Of a stretch of DNA of 64,000 nucleotides, positions 1 to 7,549 are shown piece by piece. Every line of letters begins with the position of its first letter. The stretch's first letter is position 1. Source of the stretch: Paraktedonobacter sp039923935. Lineage in GTDB: Bacteria > Chloroflexota > Ktedonobacteria > Ktedonobacterales > Ktedonobacteraceae. The translations under genes and the position numbers were made by a program. The stretch is from NCBI GenBank assembly GCA_039923935.1, contig JBDTBU010000248.1:1-64000 (forward strand). Reading direction: 5' to 3'. The notes under the pieces are model-generated. The model made no database searches. It saw only the letters and a list, made by a program, of their open reading frames with translations, and was not told the origin of the DNA.

Positions 1-1
1 A

Positions 2-625
2 CGCCGTCTGCTCTCCGATGTCACGATCACGACCCTGTTCGTGACCCATCAATACATGGATGCTCTGCTATTCGGGCAAGACATTATTGTGATTGACCAC
101 GGGCATATCATTCAACAAGGACAGCACGCGGCCTTGCTGCAACGTCCACGTTCGTCCTATATTGCAGAACTCGTGGGTACCAACTTTTTTCACGGTCTGC
201 TCACCCACTACGATACGTCAATGCTCTGTACAATTGAATGTGCGCCTCATCAGGGGCACCCTCTGCTTGTCCAGGCTACTTTTGCCGCTCAGGAGCATCC
301 AGATCATGAACTGAACGAACTCAAGGTAGGGCAGGAGGCGTATGTGGTGGTTGATCCACGCAGCATTACCCTCTCCCACGCTATTCCAGAAGGTTCAGCA
401 CGCAATATCTTTCATGGAGAAATAACGCATGTCTTGCATCTCGATTCTGCTCATGAGCATAGTGCTTTGGCCGATGGACGAGTCAGGGTGAGCATTCTCC
501 TGGACGCTTCGCCATTGCCACTGACCGCAGAAATCACGTCTACTTCTGCAGCACAGATGAATCTGATGGAAGGGCAGCACATCTATGCCGCCTTTAAAGC
601 TACCGAAGCGCGAGTATATCTCTAG
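2..625 (+). CDS. ABC transporter ATP-binding protein, C-terminal part (5' end outside window)
   Basis: This is the C-terminal part of an ABC transporter nucleotide-binding subunit; the Walker A, signature and Walker B motifs lie upstream of the window. The frame is open from base 2. The visible part begins in the last beta strands of the ATPase, with TLFVTHQYMDALL holding the switch histidine (H-loop), followed by the usual IDHGHIIQQG segment. The last ~130 residues form a TOBE-like tail ending in GQHIYAAFKATEARVYL, the type found in molybdate, sulfate, iron or sugar importers (ModC/CysA/PotA group). The substrate cannot be told from this fragment. An internal GTG at 41 is the H-loop valine, not a start. 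The next gene is convergent and ends 68 bp away. Confidence 0.85.
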   Translation, partial: RRLLSDVTITTLFVTHQYMDALLFGQDIIVIDHGHIIQQGQHAALLQRPRSSYIAELVGTNFFHGLLTHYDTSMLCTIECAPHQGHPLLVQATFAAQEHPDHELNELKVGQEAYVVVDPRSITLSHAIPEGSARNIFHGEITHVLHLDSAHEHSALADGRVRVSILLDASPLPLTAEITSTSAAQMNLMEGQHIYAAFKATEARVYL

Positions 626-693
626 CAACCAGAGACATACCCGCGCAATAAGCACGTATTATTATGCACGAATGGTTGGCTTATGCAGTAGTG

Positions 694-1773
694 CTACATA
701 TCCAAAGGTGGATAATAGTTTTCCGCACCGATCTTGCGTACATCGGACATCCAATCGCTGTCGTAGAGCGCGGTTGGTCCCTGGCGTGGATCGGCGAAGG
801 TCCAGGCTTGACGCTTGTATGTCCAGTTGTCGGGTTGCAGGCGGTGCGCGTTACGGAACCAGGGCACAGCATCCTCGGTAGCTCCCTGGCGGTACAAATA
901 CTGGCCCAGTTCAAAGCTAGCAGCGGCCTCAGAGAGAGCTAGGGGACGTGGCTGCGAGCGTCGAATAACCTCCTCCGGCGCAAGTGCGTAGCGGCTGGCT
1001 GAGCCATTGGCGACCCAATCGCGCAGGGCTGCGATATAGCGTTCGGGCTGGATGCGAATTTTGCTGACTTCCGCAACCATCTCGGCGATTTTCTGCTGTT
1101 GAGGTGAAAGTTGCTCGACGGGCGGTTTCTCAGGCGTTTTGGCTGTTTCTGCGCGGAGGAAGGTGGGACGCTGTGGGTAGGCTGGTTCGGACGGGCGTAC
1201 AATCATGCCTGCTTCATCGATCCAAACGGCATTTGGCACGTTCACAACCCCCAGCAGTTCGTCAAGCACATGCGCCTGATCGATCAACGAGGGATGATCG
1301 GGATGCGCGGCCTCGATCCAGGGGCGAGCGGCTTCGGGACCAGCGGTATCGAGGGCCACCGTGACGATTTCCAGGCCCAGCGGATGGAGTTCGGTGCGTA
1401 GGGTCTGCCACACGGGCAGATCAAAACGGCAGCCTCACCACGAGGCCCAGGCGACCACCAGCACCTTTTGTCCGCGCAACGAACGTAGTGCGAAGGGCTG
1501 GCCATTCAGGTCGGGCAGCACAATCTCAGGAGCCACAGCACTATTGAGTACCCGACCACCACTTTCGGGACCAAGCGACCATAGATGATGTTTCTCATCG
1601 TGTAATAGAGGCATATTCAGACGCTCAGCCAGAATGCGCACATCGACCCCATCTGCTGGCATAGGTGGCAGGGGCACACACACCTCTTCTTTGCAGGCTC
1701 CTTCTGGTTTGATATGCCAACCAGTTCTGGCAGTCAATTCTGCCGAGTTAATAATAAGTTTGTCCAGGATCAT
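694..1773 (-). CDS. Probable selenocysteine-containing redoxin (thioredoxin-fold, AhpC/TlpA-like) read through an in-frame TGA
   Basis: Two adjacent frames are the same reading frame separated by a single TGA at 1437-1435. Read as selenocysteine (Sec113) they give one protein of about 359 residues. Residues ~80-240 form a thioredoxin/AhpC-TSA-like domain: APEIVLPDLNGQPFALRSLR, then VVAWASW-Sec-GCRFDLP, then ALDTAGPEAARPWIEAAHP and NVPNAVWIDEAGMIV. The TGA falls exactly where redoxins carry the first redox cysteine of the WASWC motif, with Cys115 as the likely resolving partner. A stem-loop fitting a bacterial SECIS follows the TGA. The C-terminal ~100 residues look TPR-like. An AAGGAG ribosome site precedes the ATG at 1773. 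The alternative is a nonsense mutation, but the flanking frames are undamaged. The role is presumably thiol or peroxide reduction; the substrate is unknown. No sel genes are in the window. Confidence 0.82.
1404..1437 (-). promoter_or_regulatory. Candidate bacterial SECIS element with its TGA codon
   Basis: On the minus strand the TGA (1437-1435) is followed by 14 nt, then a perfect 6-bp stem TCTGCC/GGCAGA (1420-1415 with 1409-1404) closed by the 5-nt loop CGTGT. The loop starts 20 nt after the TGA and has a G at its second position. Both fit the accepted bacterial SECIS rules (loop about 16-37 nt downstream, a G in the first two loop positions, short apical stem). Folding was done by eye only. 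Confidence 0.7.
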
Positions 1774-1977
1774 GGATACGAGATCTCCTTCTCAAGGTGC
1801 CATCGCGCCTTGCTTGTCCTGATGAATATTGGGTGCAAACGCCTCACGAGCTTTTCTTATTGTATCCTTCTATGGGTTGTGTTGCATAGGGCAGCATCGC
1901 ACCTATTGGCTAATTACCCCAAGTCAGCGGGGACAACGCGTTTGGCGATGGCGCATTTCTATGCTACACTAAGCAGT

Positions 1978-2802
1978 ATGAAACCGAGAGTCATTCCTAT
2001 TTATTCCGAGAACAATGCGTTTCAGTATGCTGAAACGTTACGCAGAAATAGAGAGAAACGCCAGAAGCATCGCGAATTCTTTGTAGAAGGTGTGAGGCCG
2101 ATTAACCAAGCTCTCAAATATCATTGGGATATACGAGCTTTTCTCTATGCGAGGGAAAGAGGTTTGTCGGATTGGGCAAACAACATTTTACGGGAATCTC
2201 AAGCGATCACCCATTATGAACTATCTGCGCCGTTACTCAACAAGCTGAGTAATAAAGTGGAACCATCCGAGTTGATCGCACTCGTTGCGATGCCGGAAGA
2301 TGACCTCGCTCGCCTGCCTATCAAGCAAAATATGTTGATCGTTCTTTTCGACAGACCTGCCAGCCACGGCAATTTGGGCACAATTATTCGCTCGTGTGAT
2401 GCATTAGGCGTAGATGGCTTGATTATTACAGGACATGCGGTTGATCTGTACGATCCTGAAACCATTAGCGCCACAACTGGCTCCTTCTTTGCGCTGCCAA
2501 CGGTCAGACTCCCCTCGCATAAGGCTTTAACCCCCTGGTTTGAAGGGATTAAAGAGCAAATCGGGCCATTTTCCATCGTTGGCAGCAGTGAAAAGGCTGA
2601 GCAAGATATTTCAACCCACGATTTTACGCAGCCGACGCTCTTAGTTATTGGCAATGAAACCTGGGGGATGAGCGCCGGTTATAGCGAAATCTGCACGGTG
2701 ATTACGAGAATACCCATGTATGGGTCTGCCTCTTCTTTAAATGTCGCCAGCGCCACCTCGATCATGCTTTATGAAATAGACAGACAACGAAGGCATACCT
2801 GA
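1978..2802 (+). CDS. TrmH/SpoU-family RNA 2'-O-methyltransferase
   Basis: A predicted SAM-dependent ribose 2'-O-methyltransferase of the SPOUT class acting on tRNA or rRNA; the target nucleotide cannot be read from the sequence. The C-terminal half (residues ~125-274) carries the three SpoU motifs: HGNLGTIIRSCDALG (motif 1), LLVIGNETWGMS (motif 2) and IPMYGSASSLNVASATSIML (motif 3, the trefoil-knot SAM site). The N-terminal ~100 residues are the usual substrate-binding extension. The frame is open from 1714, but the ATG at 1978 gives a protein (274 residues) of normal family length that starts just before the conserved part. It is transcribed divergently from the selenoprotein candidate. Confidence 0.88.
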   Translation: MKPRVIPIYSENNAFQYAETLRRNREKRQKHREFFVEGVRPINQALKYHWDIRAFLYARERGLSDWANNILRESQAITHYELSAPLLNKLSNKVEPSELIALVAMPEDDLARLPIKQNMLIVLFDRPASHGNLGTIIRSCDALGVDGLIITGHAVDLYDPETISATTGSFFALPTVRLPSHKALTPWFEGIKEQIGPFSIVGSSEKAEQDISTHDFTQPTLLVIGNETWGMSAGYSEICTVITRIPMYGSASSLNVASATSIMLYEIDRQRRHT

Positions 2803-2839
2803 ATTGCTCCTGGTCTGGCCTCAATCTCAGGCAGTGACA

Positions 2840-4369
2840 TCAGCGTTCTGCCGTTTGTTGCGCCAGATCAAGCTGGTTGGCTTTTCTGGTCGCCGCTGCT
2901 GTACGTGCACTCGCGCTTCTGCGTGCTTTCACGAGCGCTTGGTGCTCAGCCCGCCACTCCTCTATCTGTGTGGGTGAGATGCTCAGGACGACGCGCCGAT
3001 CAAAGAGGGAATAATTGCGTTGGGTGCCACCTTTGCGAAAGCTATCGTGACTAAAGACTGACAGCTTGCCTTCCTCAGTCCAACGTTTGCGCTCAGTTGG
3101 CGTGCAGACCAGCAGCGTCTCAAGCTCCCACGGTGGCACGATCAGTTCGTGCACAAAGACCTCAAAAAGCTGTGCTTTCACTGTTGCATCGGTATCCATG
3201 CGCTCCTGAAGACGTTGGACGAGGGGCGCTTTGGTGTCCCGTGTGCGTGCAGGCAGACCCAGAAAGCGGAGAAAGGCCACGAGATGCTCTCTGGTTAGCA
3301 GGTTCTCCCACTGTTCGGGCAAAACTACCGTGTCAGGCAATAGCGGAAGTGGTTGCACTGACGCTTTCAGATGGTCAATAGCACATTTCCAAGCAGGCGT
3401 AGGAGAGGTGTAACGGGTGATAGGTTTGACCACAGATGGCGGAAGGTCTTTGAGTAGCTTGGACCACAAGGCGAGCACTTCTTGCGCCGCCTGTTCTGCA
3501 TCTTCTACTAATATTTCATCGAGCACTGCCACTTGCTGGGTCGGCCAATAAAAGCGGGCCTGATAGTGTTGGGCTTGCGCTCTGGTGATGTAGGATGCGA
3601 CTAACGCTGCGAGTTGTTCCTGGATGTGAGGCGTTGGCACGTCCGCACCCCGCTTCAACGTTTTTGAGTCTGCATGGAGCCTGGCTCGTTCGGCTTCCAT
3701 CAGTTCGATCCAGATATACGGGCGGGAGTTTATTTTGCACGCGTGGCGAAAGGTATCTTTGACCCAACTACTGGTATCTCTGGAGACGACGAGGTAGCCC
3801 AACTGGCTGGCTAGGCGTGCTATTTCTTTATCGCGTTTACGGCGTTGCTCTTTGCTTTCGGCAGTCACGGGCTGAGGAAGTGGTACCGATGTAACCGGTT
3901 CTGGCTCTGGTGCTGAGCGTTTGGTCGGTAGTATGGTTTGCTGCATCCAAATGCTCATCTCGCGTAAGCCTGGGTGGCCCGTCGGTGGCTGTGACCTACC
4001 ATCCATCTGATTGAGCAGCGAGCGTACTTGATAGGCCAGTTCGACCACCAGATCAAACTCCTTGGGCGACATATCCAGCAGACGCAGGCGCAAGGATGGC
4101 ACGTTGGCGCAGGTAAATATGCCCTCGCCCGGCTCCAGATAACCCTCAACCTCCCACCAGGAAGTATAGGTGCCATAGATGGTCTGCGAACCATACGTCT
4201 GGACACGGTAATCGAGCATCAAGCAGAGGTCGTCTATATCCTCTTCCATGTGCTCTTCGCCGATCATTGTTTCAAACCAGTAGGCCAGCAGCGCCGCCAC
4301 ATGTTGATCGCTCTGCCGCAGCAAGGAGGCGCGACATTGGCGCAGCAGAGCCTCTGTTTCCGGTTTCAT
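2840..4369 (-). CDS. Hypothetical protein with a SAP-like segment
   Basis: A 509-residue protein that I do not recognise. It has no signal peptide or membrane segment. Residues ~150-190 are a charged, proline-rich linker (SAPEPEPVTSVPLPQPV, then KEQRRKRDKEIARL). The segment around 360-395, with LTREHLVAFLRFLGLP followed by KAPLVQRLQERM, resembles the helix-turn-helix pattern of SAP nucleic-acid-binding motifs; this is weak. The C-terminus is basic and alanine-rich (ARRSASARTAAATRKANQ). A soluble, possibly nucleic-acid-binding protein is the most that can be inferred. Its 3' end converges on the TrmH gene 37 bp away, and 228 bp separate its start from the end of mmsA. Confidence 0.75.
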   Translation of the reverse strand: MKPETEALLRQCRASLLRQSDQHVAALLAYWFETMIGEEHMEEDIDDLCLMLDYRVQTYGSQTIYGTYTSWWEVEGYLEPGEGIFTCANVPSLRLRLLDMSPKEFDLVVELAYQVRSLLNQMDGRSQPPTGHPGLREMSIWMQQTILPTKRSAPEPEPVTSVPLPQPVTAESKEQRRKRDKEIARLASQLGYLVVSRDTSSWVKDTFRHACKINSRPYIWIELMEAERARLHADSKTLKRGADVPTPHIQEQLAALVASYITRAQAQHYQARFYWPTQQVAVLDEILVEDAEQAAQEVLALWSKLLKDLPPSVVKPITRYTSPTPAWKCAIDHLKASVQPLPLLPDTVVLPEQWENLLTREHLVAFLRFLGLPARTRDTKAPLVQRLQERMDTDATVKAQLFEVFVHELIVPPWELETLLVCTPTERKRWTEEGKLSVFSHDSFRKGGTQRNYSLFDRRVVLSISPTQIEEWRAEHQALVKARRSASARTAAATRKANQLDLAQQTAER

Positions 4370-4554
4370 GATTCTCTCCTCCTACATTTGCAAAACCACA
4401 TGACCTACTCAGAGTTTTCCGGGCAGCATAACCTCTATCCCCAAGTGTGAAAGGCAGCATCAGGTTGTCTGCATTTCTTTGATCCGTTTGAGGATACTGC
4501 AATTGCATTGAAGCATATCTCGTATCCACTGTACCACACAGACGCAAGCAGAAA

Positions 4555-4581
4555 CCGCGCCCTATACATGCCAGAGCGCGG
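4555..4581 (-). terminator. Weak hairpin after mmsA
   Basis: CCGCGC (4555-4560) pairs with GCGCGG (4576-4581) around a 15-nt loop, 17 bp beyond the mmsA stop codon on its transcribed strand. There is no clear T-tract, so termination is only a possibility. Confidence 0.3.
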
Positions 4582-4597
4582 TATGCTGCTTGAGCCG

Positions 4598-6076
4598 TTA
4601 AAACTTGCGGGTCCATTCCTTGGGCCAGCGTTCAACAACGACCTTCTTTTGGGTATAGAACTCGACGGCATCGCGTCCCTGAGCGTGCATATCGCCGAAA
4701 AAGCTGTCCTTCCAGCCGGAGAAGGGGAAGAAGGCCATCGGAGCCGCAACACCAATATTGATGCCGATGTTGCCTGCTTGCACCTCATAACGGAACTTTC
4801 TGGCCGCCGCCCCATCTCTGGTAAAGAGGCAGGCCATGTTGCCAAAAGAGGCGGAGTTGACCAGATCAATGGCCTCATCGATGGTTGCGACGTGTGCCAG
4901 ACTGAGCACCGGACCGAAGATTTCAGTACGAGCCAACGCGCCGTGTGGGTTGACCTGATCCAGAATCGTCGGGCGTACAAAATGGCCGCGTTCGTAACCG
5001 GAAACCGCCGCGTCCCTCCCATCGACCAACACTTTTGCACCCTCACTCACGCCCTGCCCGATCAGCATCTCAATGCGTTGTTTGCTCTCGGCGTTGATAA
5101 CTGGTCCCATCTCAACCGCCGCGTCCAGCCCGTAGCCGACTTTGCGCGTCGCGGCTGTCTCACTAATCAAGCGGGTGAAATCCGAGCGGGCCTCGCCAAC
5201 AGTGATAGCCAGCGCGGTTGCTAGACAGCGTTGCCCAGCACAGCCAAAGGACGAATCGGCCACAATGCGGGCAGTCATCTCCATATCGGCATCGGGCAGC
5301 ACCACCACAGCGTTCTTCGCGCCCCCCTGGCACTGCACGCGTTTCCCATTGGCAGCGGCACGACCATAGATGTACTTTGCCACTGGCGAGGAGCCAACGA
5401 AAGAGATTGCCCGCACATCCGGGTGATCGAGCAGCGCATCGACAGTTTCTTTGCCGCCGTTGATTAGGCTGAGTACGCCAGGTGGCAGGCCCAGTTGCTC
5501 GACGAGATCGAAGACGCGGCTCATCGTCAGCGGCACCTTTTCAGAGGCTTTGAGAATGAAGCAGTTGCCACAGGCGATGGCATAGGGCAGAAACCAGAGT
5601 GGGATCATGCCCGGAAAGTTGAACGGCGTAATGGCCGCGACCACACCAACAGGCTGACGCAGCATATGTTCGTCGATGCCTCGCGCAATATCTTCGACAT
5701 TGTAGCCCATCATCAGCGAGGGAATACCGGCAGCCACCTCGACATTCTCAATACCACGCTGCAACTCGCCTCGTGCCTCAGCCAGCGTCTTGCCACATTC
5801 CTGCGTGGTCAGTTGGGCGATCTCCTCGAAATGTGTTTCCAACAGACGTTGGAATTTAAAGAGGTACTGGACGCGTTCAAGCGCCGGTGTACGCCGCCAG
5901 TCCGCGAAAGCTGCCTGAGCCGCCTGCACCGTCTCGTCTACTTCCGCACGCGTTGAGAGCGGCACACGTACGATTGTCTCAACTGTCGCGGGATTCTGGA
6001 CATCCAGCAATGCGCCACTTTGCGAACGTTTCCATGCGCCATTCATATAATTGAGCAGTTGCCCGTCTTGGATCAT
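4598..6076 (-). CDS. mmsA: CoA-acylating methylmalonate-semialdehyde dehydrogenase
   Basis: Converts methylmalonate (or malonate) semialdehyde plus CoA and NAD+ to propionyl-CoA (or acetyl-CoA) with loss of CO2, a step of valine and myo-inositol breakdown; cytoplasmic. The 492-residue length matches the family. Visible landmarks are the nucleotide-binding stretch AITPFNFPGMIPLWFLPYAI, the glycine motif FVGSSPVAKYIYGRAA, the catalytic cysteine in FGCAGQRCLA, and the family-typical PFSGWKDSFFGDMHAQGRDA near the end. The CoA-acylating class uses Arg rather than the glutamate of ordinary ALDHs, consistent with CQGGAKNAVVVLPDAD here. A GGAG ribosome site precedes the ATG at 6076. The LacI gene lies 143 bp upstream on the same strand, so the two may be cotranscribed. 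Confidence 0.92.
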   Translation of the reverse strand: MIQDGQLLNYMNGAWKRSQSGALLDVQNPATVETIVRVPLSTRAEVDETVQAAQAAFADWRRTPALERVQYLFKFQRLLETHFEEIAQLTTQECGKTLAEARGELQRGIENVEVAAGIPSLMMGYNVEDIARGIDEHMLRQPVGVVAAITPFNFPGMIPLWFLPYAIACGNCFILKASEKVPLTMSRVFDLVEQLGLPPGVLSLINGGKETVDALLDHPDVRAISFVGSSPVAKYIYGRAAANGKRVQCQGGAKNAVVVLPDADMEMTARIVADSSFGCAGQRCLATALAITVGEARSDFTRLISETAATRKVGYGLDAAVEMGPVINAESKQRIEMLIGQGVSEGAKVLVDGRDAAVSGYERGHFVRPTILDQVNPHGALARTEIFGPVLSLAHVATIDEAIDLVNSASFGNMACLFTRDGAAARKFRYEVQAGNIGINIGVAAPMAFFPFSGWKDSFFGDMHAQGRDAVEFYTQKKVVVERWPKEWTRKF

Positions 6077-6219
6077 CTCTTCTTCTCCTGCTGTGTTATT
6101 CTATGGACTGCTTCCTTGTATGTCACAATTTTAGCACGGGCCACAATGTATGCTTTGTCTTTGTGACGACAACAGGGATGGTAGCGCGAGACAAACGTTG
6201 CTTGGCTTGGCCTCGTCGC

Positions 6220-7260
6220 TTAGTCTTTGCTGGTGCATGGTGGCGCTGTGCTGGCGCGGATGGTCAGCGTGGGTTGGAGCAGATGGTCGCGTCCTGGACG
6301 ATGGTGGAGCAGGTCGAGCATAGTACGTGTCGCGATACGACCCAACTCGGCTTTTGGTTGGTGAATAGTCGTCAGCGCGGGCGTGACATAAGCGGCAATC
6401 ATGATATCGTCGAAGCCGATGATGCTCAACTGTTGGGGAACCGCGATGCCTCGCTCCTGACAGGCCATGAGCACGCCGAGAGCGATCATATCATTCGCGC
6501 AAAAGATGGCCGTTACCCCGGCAGCGAGTAGGAGCGGCAAACCCTGCTGTCCCGCGATAACATCTTCCTCTGGTGAGGCTTCCGTGCATGGTATACTGAC
6601 CATCCACGCATCTTGACCCATCAGGCTAGCTTCGTCCAGTGCTCGCTGGTAGCCTTCCCGGCGTTGCTGGGCGGACCGTGGCCGACTGCCCACACTGAGA
6701 TAGCCAATCGCTTGATGCTTGAGTTGCAGCAAATGTTCGACAGCGAGTTTCGCGCCTTGGTAGTCATCCACTGCAACCCAGTGCAAGTGTCCATCCTGTG
6801 ACTCAGCTTGGCTATTAATCACGATTGCTGGTATCTGAAGCTGCGCCAGACGTTCTTTATAGGCGCTAGTCAGACGCGAGGATGCGACCAGGATGCCATC
6901 TACGCGGCGGTGGCGGAACGTCTCAATCACCGCCATCTCTTGTTCGGGATCGTTATGGGAAGTGCTGAGTAGCACGCTAAAACCGTGAGCACGCGCCACC
7001 TCTTCCACACCTTTCACCACATCGCTCAAGAAAGGATCGGCGATAGATGTTACCACGAGGCCAATCGTGCTCGTCTGGCGCGTTTGCAGACTTTGCGCGA
7101 TAGCATTAGGCGTATACCCCATCTCACGCGCCAAAAGCTGGATACGCACGCGGGTACCCTTGCTAATCAAGGGGCTATCGTGAAGTGCCCGCGAAACCGT
7201 CGAGTGCGAGACCCCAGCAGCGCGGGCAATATCCGCGATGGAAACCTCATCCTGTTGCAA
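6220..7260 (-). CDS. LacI-family transcriptional regulator
   Basis: A 346-residue sugar-sensing repressor of the LacI/GalR type. The N-terminal helix-turn-helix is classic: VSIADIARAAGVSHSTVSRA, with the hinge segment GYTPNAIAQSLQTRQTSTIG after it. The rest is a periplasmic-binding-protein-like effector domain with GLVVTSIADPF, AVDDYQGAKLAVEHLL and FCANDMIALG. The start is a TTG at 7260, chosen because an AAAGGGG ribosome site lies 6 nt upstream. Two 16-bp palindromes of LacI-operator type lie 51-98 bp upstream, suggesting autoregulation. mmsA follows on the same strand, which hints at control of inositol, valine or sugar catabolism. The effector is unknown. Confidence 0.9.
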   Translation of the reverse strand: MQQDEVSIADIARAAGVSHSTVSRALHDSPLISKGTRVRIQLLAREMGYTPNAIAQSLQTRQTSTIGLVVTSIADPFLSDVVKGVEEVARAHGFSVLLSTSHNDPEQEMAVIETFRHRRVDGILVASSRLTSAYKERLAQLQIPAIVINSQAESQDGHLHWVAVDDYQGAKLAVEHLLQLKHQAIGYLSVGSRPRSAQQRREGYQRALDEASLMGQDAWMVSIPCTEASPEEDVIAGQQGLPLLLAAGVTAIFCANDMIALGVLMACQERGIAVPQQLSIIGFDDIMIAAYVTPALTTIHQPKAELGRIATRTMLDLLHHRPGRDHLLQPTLTIRASTAPPCTSKD

Positions 7261-7310
7261 ACGCTGCCCCTTTCATCGTACAGGAAATGTGCTCGTGCCA
7301 AAAAAAATTC

Positions 7311-7326
7311 TTGCACACGTGTGCAA
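7311..7326. promoter_or_regulatory. LacI-type operator 1 (perfect 16-bp palindrome)
   Basis: TTGCACACGTGTGCAA is a perfect palindrome with a central CG, the usual form of LacI/GalR-family operators. It lies 51 bp upstream of the LacI-type gene start. Confidence 0.7.
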
Positions 7327-7342
7327 TCAAATAGCAAACACT

Positions 7343-7358
7343 ATGCAAACGTGTGCAT
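7343..7358. promoter_or_regulatory. LacI-type operator 2 (near-perfect palindrome)
   Basis: ATGCAAACGTGTGCAT repeats the operator pattern 32 bp from the first copy (about three helical turns) with one mismatched pair. Paired sites on one face of the helix suit a LacI dimer pair or looping. Confidence 0.6.
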
Positions 7359-7423
7359 AGATAGTATGCACGATTAGAGGGTGTGCCGTCAAGTGGGAAA
7401 AATATCCAGATATCAACTCATCC

Positions 7424-7452
7424 TTGACAGTAGCTGTAGAAACCGATATATT
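7424..7452 (+). promoter_or_regulatory. Strong sigma-70-type promoter of the TerB_C/ATPase/helicase operon
   Basis: TTGACA (7424-7429), exactly 17 bp, then TATATT (7447-7452). The open frame of the next gene formally begins inside this promoter at the TTG of the -35 box, so the true translation start must lie beyond about 7459. Confidence 0.65.
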
Positions 7453-7549
7453 GATGGTAACAATAGAGAGCCTCTATGTTGAAGAGGGTCGCCAGCAAAT
7501 AGAGCAGAGGAGGCCAACGACGAGACTGGCAGAACAAGCCATCTCTCAT

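Noticed and set aside
1284..1505. Reading the selenoprotein region as two genes or as a frameshift
   Set aside because: Both halves are in one frame with no indel; only the TGA separates them and it coincides with the redox residue.
6115..6180. Additional TTGTGA-type regulator boxes near mmsA
   Set aside because: Single half-sites (TCACAA near 6122, TTGTGA near 6161) lack the 11-bp partner.
7424..7549. Translation start at the TTG 7424 for the first operon gene
   Set aside because: That TTG is the -35 box of a near-consensus promoter, so the transcript would begin downstream of it.
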